Shown piece after piece: positions 24,804-33,766 of a stretch of DNA of 64,000 nt (position 1 is its first letter; the number at the start of each line of letters is the position of its first letter). Below the pieces are notes generated by a model. It worked only from the letters and a program-made list of their open reading frames with translations, did not search any database and was not told where the DNA came from. A program made the position numbers and the translations under genes. This DNA is from Phenylobacterium sp. Root1290 (lineage in GTDB: Bacteria > Pseudomonadota > Alphaproteobacteria > Caulobacterales > Caulobacteraceae): the NCBI RefSeq assembly GCF_001425305.1, contig NZ_LMEE01000002.1, positions 506,191-570,190 of the forward strand, written 5' to 3'.

Positions 24804-25736
24804 CTACCCCACCGCCGCCTTCAGGGCCGCGGCGGTTTCCTTGGCCGCCTCGTGCACGGCGGGCGAGATGTCCGCCATCAGGTAGAAGTCGTGCACCAGG
24901 CCCGGATACTCCACGTGCGCCGCCGACACCCCAGCCTCGTTCAGGCGCTTGGCGTAGTCGCACCCCTCGTCCTTCAGCGGATCGAAGCCGGCCGTGACCA
25001 CCAGCGCCGGCGGCAGGTCGCCGGTCAGCTTGGCCTTGCCCAGGAACGCCCGGCCGGACTGCGCATGACCGATCGCGGCCAGCGACTTGTCGAACCAGGC
25101 CAGCGCCGCCTTGGTCAGGATCGGACCGTCCAGCTCCTTGCGAGACGCGGTCTCCTCCTCCGGCCAGATGCCCGGATAGAGCAGCAGCTGGAAGGCGATC
25201 TTCCGCGCCGGGTCATCCTTGAGATCGATCGAGATCGACGCGGCCAGATTGCCGCCGGCGGAGTCGCCGCCGACTGCGATGCGCTTGGGGTCGATCCCCA
25301 GCTCGGCCGCATGGTCGAAGGCCCACTTGGTCGCGGCCAGGGCGTCGTCGTGGCCGGCCGGGAACGGATGCTCCGGCGCCAAGCGGTAGTCGATGGCCAG
25401 CACCCGCACGCCGGCCAGCGAGGCCAGGCGCCGGCAGTGCCCGTCATGGGTCTCAAGGTCGCCGATCGTGAAGCCGCCGCCGTGGAAATAGACCAGGCCG
25501 CCGCTTGGGCTCTTGGCGCCGGCCGGGGTGTAGAGCCGCGCTGCGATCGGGCCCGCCGCGCCATCGACGCTCAGGTCCTTGGCCGCCACGTCCTGCGGTG
25601 GGTTCTGGTCGCTCGCCTTGCGCTGCATCTGGTAGCCCATGCGGATCATCGCGGGCGGCACGGCGTCCAGCGGCGGAGCGTTCGCCGCCTGCTCGGCGCT
25701 GGCGTCGATCATCGCCTTGAAGTGCGGGTCCAGCAT
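24804..25736 (-). CDS. Alpha/beta hydrolase, hormone-sensitive-lipase family
   Basis: A 310-aa esterase of family IV. The oxyanion motif HGGGF (in YFHGGGFTIGD) and the nucleophile elbow GDSAGG are present, with the acid residue in TAGFDPLKDEG and His in PGLVHDF. No signal peptide is seen, so a cytoplasmic ester or lactone substrate is likely. The start at 25736 is preferred, with GAGGA seven bases upstream; an in-frame ATG at 25769 would overlap the stop of the acyl-CoA synthetase. The upstream synthetase gene ends 22 bases before, so they form an operon. Confidence 0.92.
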   Translation of the reverse strand: MLDPHFKAMIDASAEQAANAPPLDAVPPAMIRMGYQMQRKASDQNPPQDVAAKDLSVDGAAGPIAARLYTPAGAKSPSGGLVYFHGGGFTIGDLETHDGHCRRLASLAGVRVLAIDYRLAPEHPFPAGHDDALAATKWAFDHAAELGIDPKRIAVGGDSAGGNLAASISIDLKDDPARKIAFQLLLYPGIWPEEETASRKELDGPILTKAALAWFDKSLAAIGHAQSGRAFLGKAKLTGDLPPALVVTAGFDPLKDEGCDYAKRLNEAGVSAAHVEYPGLVHDFYLMADISPAVHEAAKETAAALKAAVG

Positions 25737-25758
25737 CGGTTCTTCCTCTTCTTGAAAC

Positions 25759-27318
25759 TCAGCCGACATTGCGGCCGCGGCCTTCCCAGAACGGGGCGCG
25801 CAGTTCCCGCCGCAGCACCTTGCCGGACGGGTTGCGCGGCAGGACCGCGATGAAATCCACGGACTTCGGGACCTTGTAGCCGGCGATCAGGCCGCGGCAG
25901 TGGTCCATGACCGCGCCCGCGTCAGCCTCGGCGCCCGGCCGCAGCACGACGAAGGCCTTCACCGCCTCGCCCCACTTGTCGTCCGGCACGCCGACCACCG
26001 CAGCGTCGGCCACGGCCGGATGCGAGAACAGCGCGTTCTCCACCTCGGCCGGATAGATGTTCTCGCCGCCCGAGACGATCATGTCCTTCACCCGGTCGTG
26101 GATGAACAGATAGCCGTCGTCGTCGAAATAGCCGGCGTCGCCGCTGCGGAACCAGCCTTCCGGGCAGATCGCCTGGGCGGTCGCCTCGGCGCGGTTCCAG
26201 TAGCCCTTCATCACGCCGGATGAGCGGATCTCGATCTCGCCCACCTCGAACGGCGCGGCGTTGCGGTCCTCGATGCGGACCCGCACCTCGAAGCCGGCCG
26301 ATGGGATCCCGCAGGAGCGCAGCTTGCCGCGCGCCGGATCGTGCGCCTCAGGCGGCAGGTTGGTGCCGCCGCCGATCGTCTCGGTCAGGCCGTAGAGCTG
26401 GGTGAACTGGGCCGGGAATGTCGCCTGCGCCCGCTTCAGCACCTCCTCCGAGATCGGCGAGGCCCCGTAGTAGATGTTGCGCACGCTCGACAGGTCCGTG
26501 TCGCCGACCTCGGGCCGTTGAAGGATCATGTTGATCAGCGCCGGCACCAGGAAGGCGTGCTCGATGCGATGCTGCTCGATCACCTTGAGGATCACCCCAG
26601 GGTCGGGCTCGCGCAGCACGATCGCCTTGGCGCCCTGCAGCAGCGCCAGGATGCCGAGATTGGCCCCAGCCACATGGAACAGCGGCATCGCCACCAGCAC
26701 CGCCATGCCCGGCGAGAACTGCGCCCATTGCTGAAGGGCCGACTCGAACACCGTGGCGTAGTTCCGCTCGGTCAGTTGCACGCCCTTGGGCAGGCCCGTC
26801 GTGCCCGAGGTGTAGAGCTGGATGACGTCATCGTCGTCAGCGGCAGGTAGCTGCGGGTCCTGCGCCGGAAACCTGCCGGTCCAGTCGGCGAATCCGGGCC
26901 ACTGCGCATGTCCCGGCTCGATCTGCACGAGCGTCTGCAGGTCCGGGATGTCGCCCCGCACCTTCTCCAGCAGCGGCGCGAAATCGGAGGCGGTGACCAC
27001 CAGCCGGCAACCGGCGTCCTTCAGCACGAAGGCGATCTCGGGCGGCGCCAGCCGCCAGTTCACCGGCGTCAGACAGGCCCGGGCCTTCAGGCAGCCAAGC
27101 CACAGGATAAAGAAGGCGTCGCAGCCCTTGGCCAGCACCCCGACCCGCTCGCCCGGCGTCACGCCCGCGGCGATCAGCGCCTGGGCGCACTGCGAGGACA
27201 GCCGGTCCAGCTCGCCGTAGGTGGTGGCCGCGCCCTCGAACCAGATCGCAGTCTCATCAGGGCGCACGTCGGCATGATGGCGCGCGATGTCGGCGACGCA
27301 TCGGATGTCCGTGGACAT
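25759..27318 (-). CDS. Acyl-CoA synthetase (AMP-forming)
   Basis: A 519-aa member of the ANL superfamily that would activate a carboxylic acid to its CoA thioester via an acyl-adenylate. ATP-binding motif LYTSGTTGLPKGV is at about 165-178, then YGLTETIGGG, the GWFRSGDAGYFDDDGY hinge region, and the C-terminal catalytic lysine in NPSGKVLRREL. The sequence is closest to medium/long-chain fatty-acyl or aromatic-acid CoA ligases; the substrate is not readable. It lies just upstream of the esterase and downstream of an aldehyde dehydrogenase on the same strand. Confidence 0.93.
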   Translation of the reverse strand: MSTDIRCVADIARHHADVRPDETAIWFEGAATTYGELDRLSSQCAQALIAAGVTPGERVGVLAKGCDAFFILWLGCLKARACLTPVNWRLAPPEIAFVLKDAGCRLVVTASDFAPLLEKVRGDIPDLQTLVQIEPGHAQWPGFADWTGRFPAQDPQLPAADDDDVIQLYTSGTTGLPKGVQLTERNYATVFESALQQWAQFSPGMAVLVAMPLFHVAGANLGILALLQGAKAIVLREPDPGVILKVIEQHRIEHAFLVPALINMILQRPEVGDTDLSSVRNIYYGASPISEEVLKRAQATFPAQFTQLYGLTETIGGGTNLPPEAHDPARGKLRSCGIPSAGFEVRVRIEDRNAAPFEVGEIEIRSSGVMKGYWNRAEATAQAICPEGWFRSGDAGYFDDDGYLFIHDRVKDMIVSGGENIYPAEVENALFSHPAVADAAVVGVPDDKWGEAVKAFVVLRPGAEADAGAVMDHCRGLIAGYKVPKSVDFIAVLPRNPSGKVLRRELRAPFWEGRGRNVG

Positions 27319-27365
27319 CGTTTCCTCCCACCTCTCTTCTTTCGGAGAGGATGATCCCTCAGCAA

Positions 27366-27399
27366 GCGGGCCGGCAAGACCTTCGTCCTGCCGGCCCGC
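27366..27399 (-). terminator. Strong stem-loop after aldehyde dehydrogenase
   Basis: Perfect 11-bp stem GCGGGCCGGCA / TGCCGGCCCGC with a 12-base loop, 25 bases after the dehydrogenase stop. There is no U-run on either strand, so it may stabilise the 3' end or pause polymerase rather than act as a classic terminator. Confidence 0.5.
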
Positions 27400-27423
27400 A
27401 AAAGCCTTCGCGTTTTGAAAGCC

Positions 27424-28863
27424 TTACTCGGCGGCTTCCTTCGGCGCGTAGCCCAGAACGGCCTTCACTTCGAGGAACTCGTTGAAGGCGAAATCGCCCC
27501 ACTCGCGCCCGTTGCCGCTCATCTTGTAGCCGCCGAACGGCGCCATCAGGTCGCCGCCGCCGCCGTTGATCGACACCTGGCCGGCGCGCAGCTTGGAAGC
27601 CACTTCGCGAGCCTTGGCGAGATCGGCGGCCTGGACGTAGGCGGCCAGGCCGTACTCGGTGTCGTTGCCGATCTGGATGGCCTGATCGACGTTCTCGTAG
27701 CCGAGGATCGACAGCACCGGGCCAAAGATCTCTTCCTTGGCGATGGTCATGTCCGGGGTGACGTTGGCGAAGACGGTCGGCTTCACATAGTAGCCGACGT
27801 CCAGGCCGTCCGGACGGCCGACGCCGCCGGCGACCAGGGTCGCGCCCTCATCGATGCCGGCCTGGATCAGCTTCTGGATCTTGTTGAACTGGACCTCGGA
27901 GACCACCGGGCCGAGCAGGCTGTTGCCGTTCGGGTCGCCGACGGTGACCTGGGCGGCCGCTTCCTTGGCGACGGCGATGGCTTCATCCATGCGCTTGGTC
28001 GGGACCAGCATGCGGGTTGGGGCGTTGCAGGACTGACCCGAGTTGGTCATCACAGTCGCCACACCACGGCCCACGCCCTTGGCGAAGGCATCGTCGTCGA
28101 GGACGATGTTCGGGCTCTTGCCGCCCAGTTCCTGCGCCACGCGCTTGACGGTCGGGGCGGCGTTCTTGGCCACCTCGATGCCGGCGCGGGTCGAACCGGT
28201 GAACGAGATCAGGTCCACGTCCGGGTGGCTCGACAGCGGCACGCCGACGCCGAGGCCGTCGCCCTGCACCATGTTGAACACGCCGGCCGGCACGCCGGCC
28301 GCATGCATGATCTCAGCGAAGATGTGACCGGTGAACGGCGCCACTTCCGACGGCTTCAGCACCATGGTGCAGCCGGTCGCGATGGCCGGAGCCACCTTGC
28401 AGACGATCTGGTTCAGCGGCCAGTTCCAGGGGGTGATGAAGCCGCAGACGCCGATCGGTTCCTTGACGATCATCGTCGGGCCGCGGTCTTCGCTGAACTT
28501 GAAGTCCTTCAGAACGGCGGCGGCGGTGCCCAGGTGGCCCATGCCGATCGGAACCTGCGCGCGCTGAGCCAGCGAGGCCGGGGCGCCCATTTCCTCGGTG
28601 ACGGCGGTGGCCAGGTCGCCAAAGCGCTTCTGGTACTCGGCCAGGATGCGGTTCAGCACATCCATGCGCTCTTCGCGGCTGGTCTGCGACCAGGTGACAA
28701 AGGCCTTCTTGGCGGCCTGGACGGCCTTGTCCACGTCGGCGGCGCCGCCGAGCGAGATCTTGCCCGCGACCTTCTCGGTCGCCGGATTGATGACGTCGAG
28801 CGTCTTGGGTTCGACCGGATCGACCCACTTACCGTCGATGTAGAACTGCAGGTACTCGCGCAT
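27424..28863 (-). CDS. NAD(P)+-dependent aldehyde dehydrogenase
   Basis: A 479-aa enzyme that oxidises an aldehyde to the acid. Conserved parts: TPWNWPLNQ and KPSEVAP (cofactor), FTGSTRAG, catalytic Glu in ELGGKSPNIV and catalytic Cys in NSGQSCNAPTRM, with EEIFGPVL near the C-terminus. The ATG at 28863 follows GGGAGGA. It precedes an acyl-CoA synthetase and an esterase on the same strand, suggesting ester to alcohol/aldehyde to acid to acyl-CoA; this pathway is inference. A perfect palindrome lies 77 bp upstream. The 3' stem-loop suggests it may be transcribed alone. Confidence 0.94.
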   Translation of the reverse strand: MREYLQFYIDGKWVDPVEPKTLDVINPATEKVAGKISLGGAADVDKAVQAAKKAFVTWSQTSREERMDVLNRILAEYQKRFGDLATAVTEEMGAPASLAQRAQVPIGMGHLGTAAAVLKDFKFSEDRGPTMIVKEPIGVCGFITPWNWPLNQIVCKVAPAIATGCTMVLKPSEVAPFTGHIFAEIMHAAGVPAGVFNMVQGDGLGVGVPLSSHPDVDLISFTGSTRAGIEVAKNAAPTVKRVAQELGGKSPNIVLDDDAFAKGVGRGVATVMTNSGQSCNAPTRMLVPTKRMDEAIAVAKEAAAQVTVGDPNGNSLLGPVVSEVQFNKIQKLIQAGIDEGATLVAGGVGRPDGLDVGYYVKPTVFANVTPDMTIAKEEIFGPVLSILGYENVDQAIQIGNDTEYGLAAYVQAADLAKAREVASKLRAGQVSINGGGGDLMAPFGGYKMSGNGREWGDFAFNEFLEVKAVLGYAPKEAAE

Positions 28864-28939
28864 GACGTCCTCCCGGAGGCGTTCGTTGGAATTTTTGGCG
28901 CGCCGACGAGATCCCCCGACGGCTTCAAACAAGCATTTT

Positions 28940-28956
28940 AGTGATCATTGATCACT
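28940..28956. promoter_or_regulatory. Perfect 17-bp palindrome, probable operator
   Basis: AGTGATCA-T-TGATCACT, eight-base arms around one base, 77 bp upstream of the aldehyde dehydrogenase ATG and 33 bp downstream of the SMP-30 gene's stop. The symmetry and AT content fit a TetR/GntR-type operator, but no regulator gene is adjacent, so the repressor must be encoded elsewhere. Confidence 0.6.
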
Positions 28957-28988
28957 GTGGAAGAGGCAACCTTCAGAACCCACCCAGG

Positions 28989-29936
28989 TCAGGTCGAAAG
29001 CTGTCCTTCCAATTGGTGCACATGCGGCTGTCCCGCAACCGGGCTACGGCCCTTCAGCACATATCCGGCCCGGATCGAGCCGATGTAAAGGTCCTTCAGG
29101 TCGGCGCCGCCCCAGGTGATGTTGGTCGGATGGTTGACCACCTCGCCGGAGGGGTCGTGGATCACCGTCACCACCTCAAGTTCGGGCGTGATCGCCACGA
29201 CCTTGTTGGCGGCAGGCAGGCAGACCCAGAGGTTGCCCTCGGCGTCCAGCCCGACCCCGTCGGTATAGCCAAGATCGTTGTGATCGACCCCAGGGCCTGG
29301 CGGCTGCAGCTTGCCGAGGACCGGGCCATAGCGTCCCCCCGCGCCCAGCTTGCCGCCCTCGTGCACCGGAAAGCGCATCACGTCGCCGCCGCTGGTCTGG
29401 GCGCAGAACAGGTAGCGCTCGTCCGCCGACAGGGCGATGCCATTGGGAAACTTCAGGCCCTCGGCCACCACGTCGCTGGAGCCGTCGGGCCGCAGCACGA
29501 AGATGAAGCCGTCGGTGCGTCCGTCCAGCGCCTGCGGCCAGGTCTCGGCGTGGGTGGAGTTGGCGCACCAGATGTTCCCGGCCCGGTCGATCACCGGATA
29601 GTTGGCGCTGGTCAGCCGCCGCCCATCGATCTCGGTCGCCAGGGTCTCGTGCTCGCCGCTGGCCGGGTCGAACCGCTGCAGCGGCCCGTCCTCACGGTCA
29701 TAGATGCCGAAGTTCGCAATCAGCACCCGGCCCTGCCGGTCCATGTTGATCCCGTTCGGCGCCCCGCCCTTGGGACCCATGCGCTTGAACGACCCGTCCG
29801 GGAAGATCTCGGCGACCGCGCACTGGTGATCGGAGGCGAACACCCGGCCGTCCGGCCCGACCACGACGTCCTCTGGACGATCGATCCCAACGGCGACCTT
29901 GGTCAGGTCGCCGGGCGAGACAGGCGAAAGCGGCAT
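28989..29936 (-). CDS. SMP-30/gluconolactonase-like protein
   Basis: A 315-aa six-bladed beta-propeller lactonase. The metal-binding residues are suggested by Glu in RPEDVVV, Asn in the KFPNGIALS segment and Asp in YTDGVGLD. Other propeller blades show PNGINMDRQGRVLIANFG and WCANSTHAETW. It would hydrolyse a sugar or other lactone; the exact substrate is open. No signal peptide is seen, so it is probably cytoplasmic. It is upstream of the aldehyde dehydrogenase on the same strand, separated by the palindrome. Confidence 0.88.
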   Translation of the reverse strand: MPLSPVSPGDLTKVAVGIDRPEDVVVGPDGRVFASDHQCAVAEIFPDGSFKRMGPKGGAPNGINMDRQGRVLIANFGIYDREDGPLQRFDPASGEHETLATEIDGRRLTSANYPVIDRAGNIWCANSTHAETWPQALDGRTDGFIFVLRPDGSSDVVAEGLKFPNGIALSADERYLFCAQTSGGDVMRFPVHEGGKLGAGGRYGPVLGKLQPPGPGVDHNDLGYTDGVGLDAEGNLWVCLPAANKVVAITPELEVVTVIHDPSGEVVNHPTNITWGGADLKDLYIGSIRAGYVLKGRSPVAGQPHVHQLEGQLST

Positions 29937-30006
29937 GGCGTTTCCTCGGGCGTCTTGTCGTTGGCCGCGACCTTGGCCTGCCCGAACGGCGTTTTACAAG
30001 AGGCGC

Positions 30007-30315
30007 CTAGACGCCGGTCGTTGGACCGATGCCCTGGCCGTCCTCGGGGAAGCTTGTCCACTTCTCCTGCTTCTCGCGCGCCTCGCGCTTGGCCTGGAAG
30101 TCGTTGGCCCGCGCCATCAGCGCCTCGGCGTCGCGGCCGAGCTGCGCGAAGTTGGTGTCCGGCGGCGCGCTGAGGGCCGTAGGATGGAAGATCTCGATGT
30201 CGTGCAGCAGCTGAAAGAACTCTTGGTCTTCCTGCGTGCCGTGCGCCGGGGGATGCTCCAGAAGGTCCGCCACCCGCTGAAGGGCCGCCTCGAAGGACTC
30301 CTGGTCTTTGATCAT
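30007..30315 (-). CDS. Small protein resembling the N-terminus of HigA antitoxins
   Basis: A 102-aa soluble protein. The N-terminal half (EAALQRVADLLEHPP then GTQEDQEFFQLLHDIEIF) matches the dimerisation helices found before the helix-turn-helix in HigA-type antitoxins, but no DNA-binding domain follows. The C-terminal half is charged and probably helical (ARANDFQAKREAREKQEKW). No toxin gene is next to it. It may be a stand-alone protein of that fold or a remnant. The function is not known to me. Confidence 0.7.
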   Translation of the reverse strand: MIKDQESFEAALQRVADLLEHPPAHGTQEDQEFFQLLHDIEIFHPTALSAPPDTNFAQLGRDAEALMARANDFQAKREAREKQEKWTSFPEDGQGIGPTTGV

Positions 30316-30418
30316 CTAGGTGCTCCTGCCGTCGGGCGAAGCCACAGGGCGACGCCCCGCTAAAGCAAAGGCTTCAAGCGCCTTCCGGTTCCCTGCCGAG
30401 GCCCGGGAACGACAACCC

Positions 30419-31807
30419 TCACACCCCGTAGGTCTTGGGGTCGAGCGCGAAGGCGAGGCCCTGCCAGTCCCCCTCGCCGGCATCGAGAGCCTGGCGGTTG
30501 GCGCGGGCGATCCGCGCATAAAGACGTAGCGCCTCGACATCGCTCAGGTGCGATGTATCGCGGTCCAGATGCTCGGCGAGCAGGTCACGGCGTAAGTCCC
30601 CGACCACGGCGGCATCCTCGAAACTGAGGTTCAGCTCGGTATCCCCGAAGAACGACCGCCCGCCGATGTTGCACGATCCGATCGTCGCCCAGGCGTCGTC
30701 GATCAGCATCGCCTTGGCGTGGACGTAGACATTCCGCCGCACGCCGTCGTCGCCCTGCGCGGCTATGCCGGCGAGCAGGAAGTTGGGGTGATCGCCCAAC
30801 GCGCCCAGGCGCTCAAAGAACGGTTGCGACTGCGGACTTTGGCGCGCCACGCGCATGAATCCGTTGGCGTCGGCGGGCAGGAGGCAGACCACCTCGACGC
30901 CGCGCGCCAGTGCGTCGTGCAGATCCTCCACGATTTCCGGCGTCCCCAGCGCCTGGTTCTCGATATAGATCGACCGCCGGGCGCCGGCGATCGCCTGCCG
31001 GTACTGCCGGAAGACCGCCAGATCGCCGCCAGCGACGGCGAAGGCCTCTCCACCCGGGCTCGCCTGCCCGTCCGCGTACTGGCCCGCTCTAACGGTCCGC
31101 TGAACCTGCGCCAGGGTTGCGCCCCGCGCCGGCGACGCAGCGCTCGGGAAGGCGAGATCGCGCCCGTCGTCCAGCCACGCGCCGTCGGCCAGCTCCCGCT
31201 CGCTCGCCTCGTTCCAGCGTTGGACAAAGTTGTGGCGAACGTCCACCGCGCAGGGTCCCCGCACCTCGACGTAGAGATCGTGGGCCTGGTGAGTATGCCC
31301 ACCGTGGCCCGGTACGCTCATGCCATGAGTGTTAAGGTTGATGCCGCCCACGAAGGCGGTTTCGCCCGCCCCTCCCGCGTCAATGACCCAGCTCTTCTGA
31401 TGATGGCAGTACGCCTTCTGCGCCCGGTCCCAGCGCGCGGTGAACGCCGCGCCTCGCGCCGTCAGGAACGCCCGGTGCTCGGCGAAGCCGGAGAACACCT
31501 CATCTTTCCGAAAGCCGCTGCCTTCGTTGTCGCGCCAGAACAGCGCCCGCACCTCCAGCCCTCGCGCCGCGGCCCGGTCCAGCACGTCGAACAACGAACC
31601 GTGGCCATCCGGCATCTGGAAGTCCGCGGTCAGGAAAGCGACCGTCACCCAGACGCTGCGTTCGGCCGCCTCGACGGCCTCGCAGATCCGCCGAAAGGCC
31701 GGCTCGCCATCGATCAGGGGGCGAACAAGGTTCCCGCCACGCATGGGGTACGAACTCGCGTCGACGAATGCGATCGCGCCCGCATCACGGATATCGGCCT
31801 CGCGCAT
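30419..31807 (-). CDS. Phospholipase D-family protein, cardiolipin-synthase-like
   Basis: A 462-aa protein with two HKD motifs: the first HHQKSWVIDAGG (about 155-170), the second VHAKAMLIDDAWATIGSCN (about 375-395). Two such motifs define PLD enzymes that hydrolyse or transfer phosphatidyl groups. No N-terminal membrane helix is seen, so it differs from membrane-anchored cardiolipin synthases and may be a cytosolic or peripheral PLD. The ATG at 31807 has GGGAGGGC upstream; the longer in-frame ATG at 31843 lacks this. It is divergent from a LysR regulator 94 bp away, which may control it. Confidence 0.9.
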   Translation of the reverse strand: MREADIRDAGAIAFVDASSYPMRGGNLVRPLIDGEPAFRRICEAVEAAERSVWVTVAFLTADFQMPDGHGSLFDVLDRAAARGLEVRALFWRDNEGSGFRKDEVFSGFAEHRAFLTARGAAFTARWDRAQKAYCHHQKSWVIDAGGAGETAFVGGINLNTHGMSVPGHGGHTHQAHDLYVEVRGPCAVDVRHNFVQRWNEASERELADGAWLDDGRDLAFPSAASPARGATLAQVQRTVRAGQYADGQASPGGEAFAVAGGDLAVFRQYRQAIAGARRSIYIENQALGTPEIVEDLHDALARGVEVVCLLPADANGFMRVARQSPQSQPFFERLGALGDHPNFLLAGIAAQGDDGVRRNVYVHAKAMLIDDAWATIGSCNIGGRSFFGDTELNLSFEDAAVVGDLRRDLLAEHLDRDTSHLSDVEALRLYARIARANRQALDAGEGDWQGLAFALDPKTYGV

Positions 31808-31901
31808 CCCGCCCTCCCAAGCTGTGCGAGCGCGGTTCTGCACCCGTTGCTGCGGCGGCCAAATCGATTATAGCTGCGCTTGTCTGTGAGGTTTCATCAC
31901 A

Positions 31902-32789
31902 ATGGCCCGCTCGCAACTGCCGCTTAACGGCCTCCGCGCCTTCGAGGTCTTCGCGCGCCATGGCCGCATGACGCTTGCAGCCGATGAGCTCTGCGTCACG
32001 CACGGCGCCGTCAGCCGGCAGATCAAATCCCTGGAGGCGGCGCTCGGCGTGGATCTGACCGAGGGTCCGCGCAACGCCCTTCGTCTGACCAACGCCGGAC
32101 GCCAGTTGGCCGTCACGCTTACGCCGCTCTTCGACGATCTTGAGGCGGCCCTGCCCAAACCCAAGGTCGAGGGCGAGGTGCTGCACTTGGCCTGCGTCGG
32201 CACCCTGGCGTCGAAGTGGCTCATTCCAAGGCTGTCGTCGTTTCTGGCGCAGAGGCCGGGCGCCTCTATCCGGATCATCGACACCAACGGCCCCACCGCC
32301 GAGATCAATTGCGCGCTGCAACTCGGCCATGACGCACCGGTCGACGCGGCCGAAGTCACACCCTTCCTGACCCGGCATCATGCGCCGGTCATCGCCAGAT
32401 CGGCAGGGGCGGGGCGCTCCCTGCAAGAGGTGCTGCGCCTGCCGCGCCTGATCTCGCACACCTATCCCGGGGAGTGGGAACACTGGGCGCAGGCGGCGGA
32501 CGTCGACCTGCCCGCGCCCACCGGAGTCATCGAGTTCCCCCGCTACCTTCAGGCCATTGGGGGCGCGGCCGCCGGGCTTGGCGCCGCCATCGGCTCCTGG
32601 TTCGCCGTGAAGGCGGAGATCGAGAGCGGGGCGCTGCTGGCGCCGCTGGGCTTCGTCGAGGCGCTGACACCCTGTGTCTTCGTGCGCGCCCGGGCCGCCC
32701 CAGACCCTCTCGCCGAAGCCTTTCGCGACTGGTTGATGGCGGAAGGCGCAGGCGGTCCGCTGCCGCCCGACCTTCGGCGCAGGACCTGA
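31902..32789 (+). CDS. LysR-family transcriptional regulator (GcvA-like)
   Basis: A 295-aa regulator. The N-terminal winged helix reads LPLNGLRAFEVFARHGRMTL then VTHGAVSRQIKSLEAALGV, the GcvA/AmpR-like subgroup. The substrate domain covers about residues 95-290. It is divergent from the phospholipase D gene, the usual position for a LysR controlling its neighbour. The inducer is unknown. No clear T-N11-A box could be assigned with confidence in the 94-bp gap. Confidence 0.92.
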   Translation: MARSQLPLNGLRAFEVFARHGRMTLAADELCVTHGAVSRQIKSLEAALGVDLTEGPRNALRLTNAGRQLAVTLTPLFDDLEAALPKPKVEGEVLHLACVGTLASKWLIPRLSSFLAQRPGASIRIIDTNGPTAEINCALQLGHDAPVDAAEVTPFLTRHHAPVIARSAGAGRSLQEVLRLPRLISHTYPGEWEHWAQAADVDLPAPTGVIEFPRYLQAIGGAAAGLGAAIGSWFAVKAEIESGALLAPLGFVEALTPCVFVRARAAPDPLAEAFRDWLMAEGAGGPLPPDLRRRT

Positions 32790-32851
32790 CCTGCCCCTTG
32801 CGAACGCCCCGCGCCCATTCTAAAGCCGGTCACCTAACGTCGGAGCTTTTC

Positions 32852-32932
32852 ATGACCGCGATCCTGACCATCCTCGTCTTCCTCGTCGTCATCGGCGGCC
32901 TGAACTATTTCGAGTTCGGCCGGCTCGACTAA
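32852..32932 (+). CDS. 26-residue single-helix membrane peptide
   Basis: A tiny gene with GGAG seven bases before the ATG. The peptide starts MTAILTILVFLVVIGG, a complete membrane helix, and ends with a defined polar tail NYFEFGRLD. It lies 9 bases before the start of a pteridine-reductase-like SDR gene. The clean hydrophobic helix, good ribosome-binding site and non-random tail support a real small membrane protein; I cannot place it in a named family. Confidence 0.62.
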   Translation: MTAILTILVFLVVIGGLNYFEFGRLD

Positions 32933-32941
32933 GGCTGCTCG

Positions 32942-33676
32942 TTGGCTGACACCACCCGCGGCGCGGCCCTCATCACCGGGGGCTCGCGCAGGATCGGCCG
33001 GGCGTTGACCCAGGCCGCCGCCGACGCGGGTTTCGACGTGGCCATCCACGTCCGGGCCATCGACGACGACGCCGAAGCCGCCGCGGCCGATGTCCGGGCC
33101 CGCGGCCGCAAGGCCTCCATCCATGCCTGCGATCTGCGCGACGAAGGCGCGACCGCTCCCTTGGTCGGCGCCGCCGAGAGCGAGCTCGGCCCCGTGACCC
33201 TGCTGATCAACTGCGCCTCGGTGTTCGAGAACGACGCCTTCGCCAGCATGAACCGCGCGTCCTGGGACGCCCACCTCGAAACCAACCTGCGTGCGCCGCT
33301 CGTCCTGGCCCAGGCCTTCGCCCGCCGGCTCCCGGCCGGGCGCACCGGTCAGATCGTCAACATCCTCGACCAGCGGGTGCTCGCGCCCGGCCCCGATTTC
33401 TTCAGCTACGCGTTGTCCAAAAGCGCCCTCTGGGCAGCCACCCTGATGCTGGCCCAGGAACTGGCGCCGCGCATCCGAGTCAACGGCATCGGGCCCGGCC
33501 CCACCCTGCCCTCGATCCACCAGCAGGGAGCCGACTTCGAGGACGAGGTCGCCACGACCCTGCTCAGACACCCGGTCGATCCCGCCGAGATCGGCCATGC
33601 GCTCAGGTATCTCATTGACGCAAGGTCAGTGACGGGCCAGATGATCGCCGTCGACGCTGGCCAGCATCTGGCCTGA
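32942..33676 (+). CDS. Short-chain dehydrogenase, FolM/pteridine-reductase-like
   Basis: A 244-aa SDR starting at TTG 32942. The cofactor loop is GGSRRIGRAL (13-22), and RR after the glycine-rich turn suggests NADPH. The catalytic Tyr156 and Lys160 lie in YALSK, but the usual catalytic Ser is replaced by Asp143 (NILDQR). This Asp-13-Tyr-4-Lys spacing is known from pteridine reductase PTR1 and FolM. With folB starting 90 bp downstream, a role in dihydropterin or dihydrofolate reduction is likely. AAGG lies seven bases before the TTG. Confidence 0.85.
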   Translation: MADTTRGAALITGGSRRIGRALTQAAADAGFDVAIHVRAIDDDAEAAAADVRARGRKASIHACDLRDEGATAPLVGAAESELGPVTLLINCASVFENDAFASMNRASWDAHLETNLRAPLVLAQAFARRLPAGRTGQIVNILDQRVLAPGPDFFSYALSKSALWAATLMLAQELAPRIRVNGIGPGPTLPSIHQQGADFEDEVATTLLRHPVDPAEIGHALRYLIDARSVTGQMIAVDAGQHLA

Positions 33677-33766
33677 GCCGCTTCTCCTTGGAACGGAGCG
33701 CACTTGGTTCTTCCATCGCTGCAGGACAATTCGCCCCCTTCGCCTGAGTCGCAGGGGCGCGTGGTC

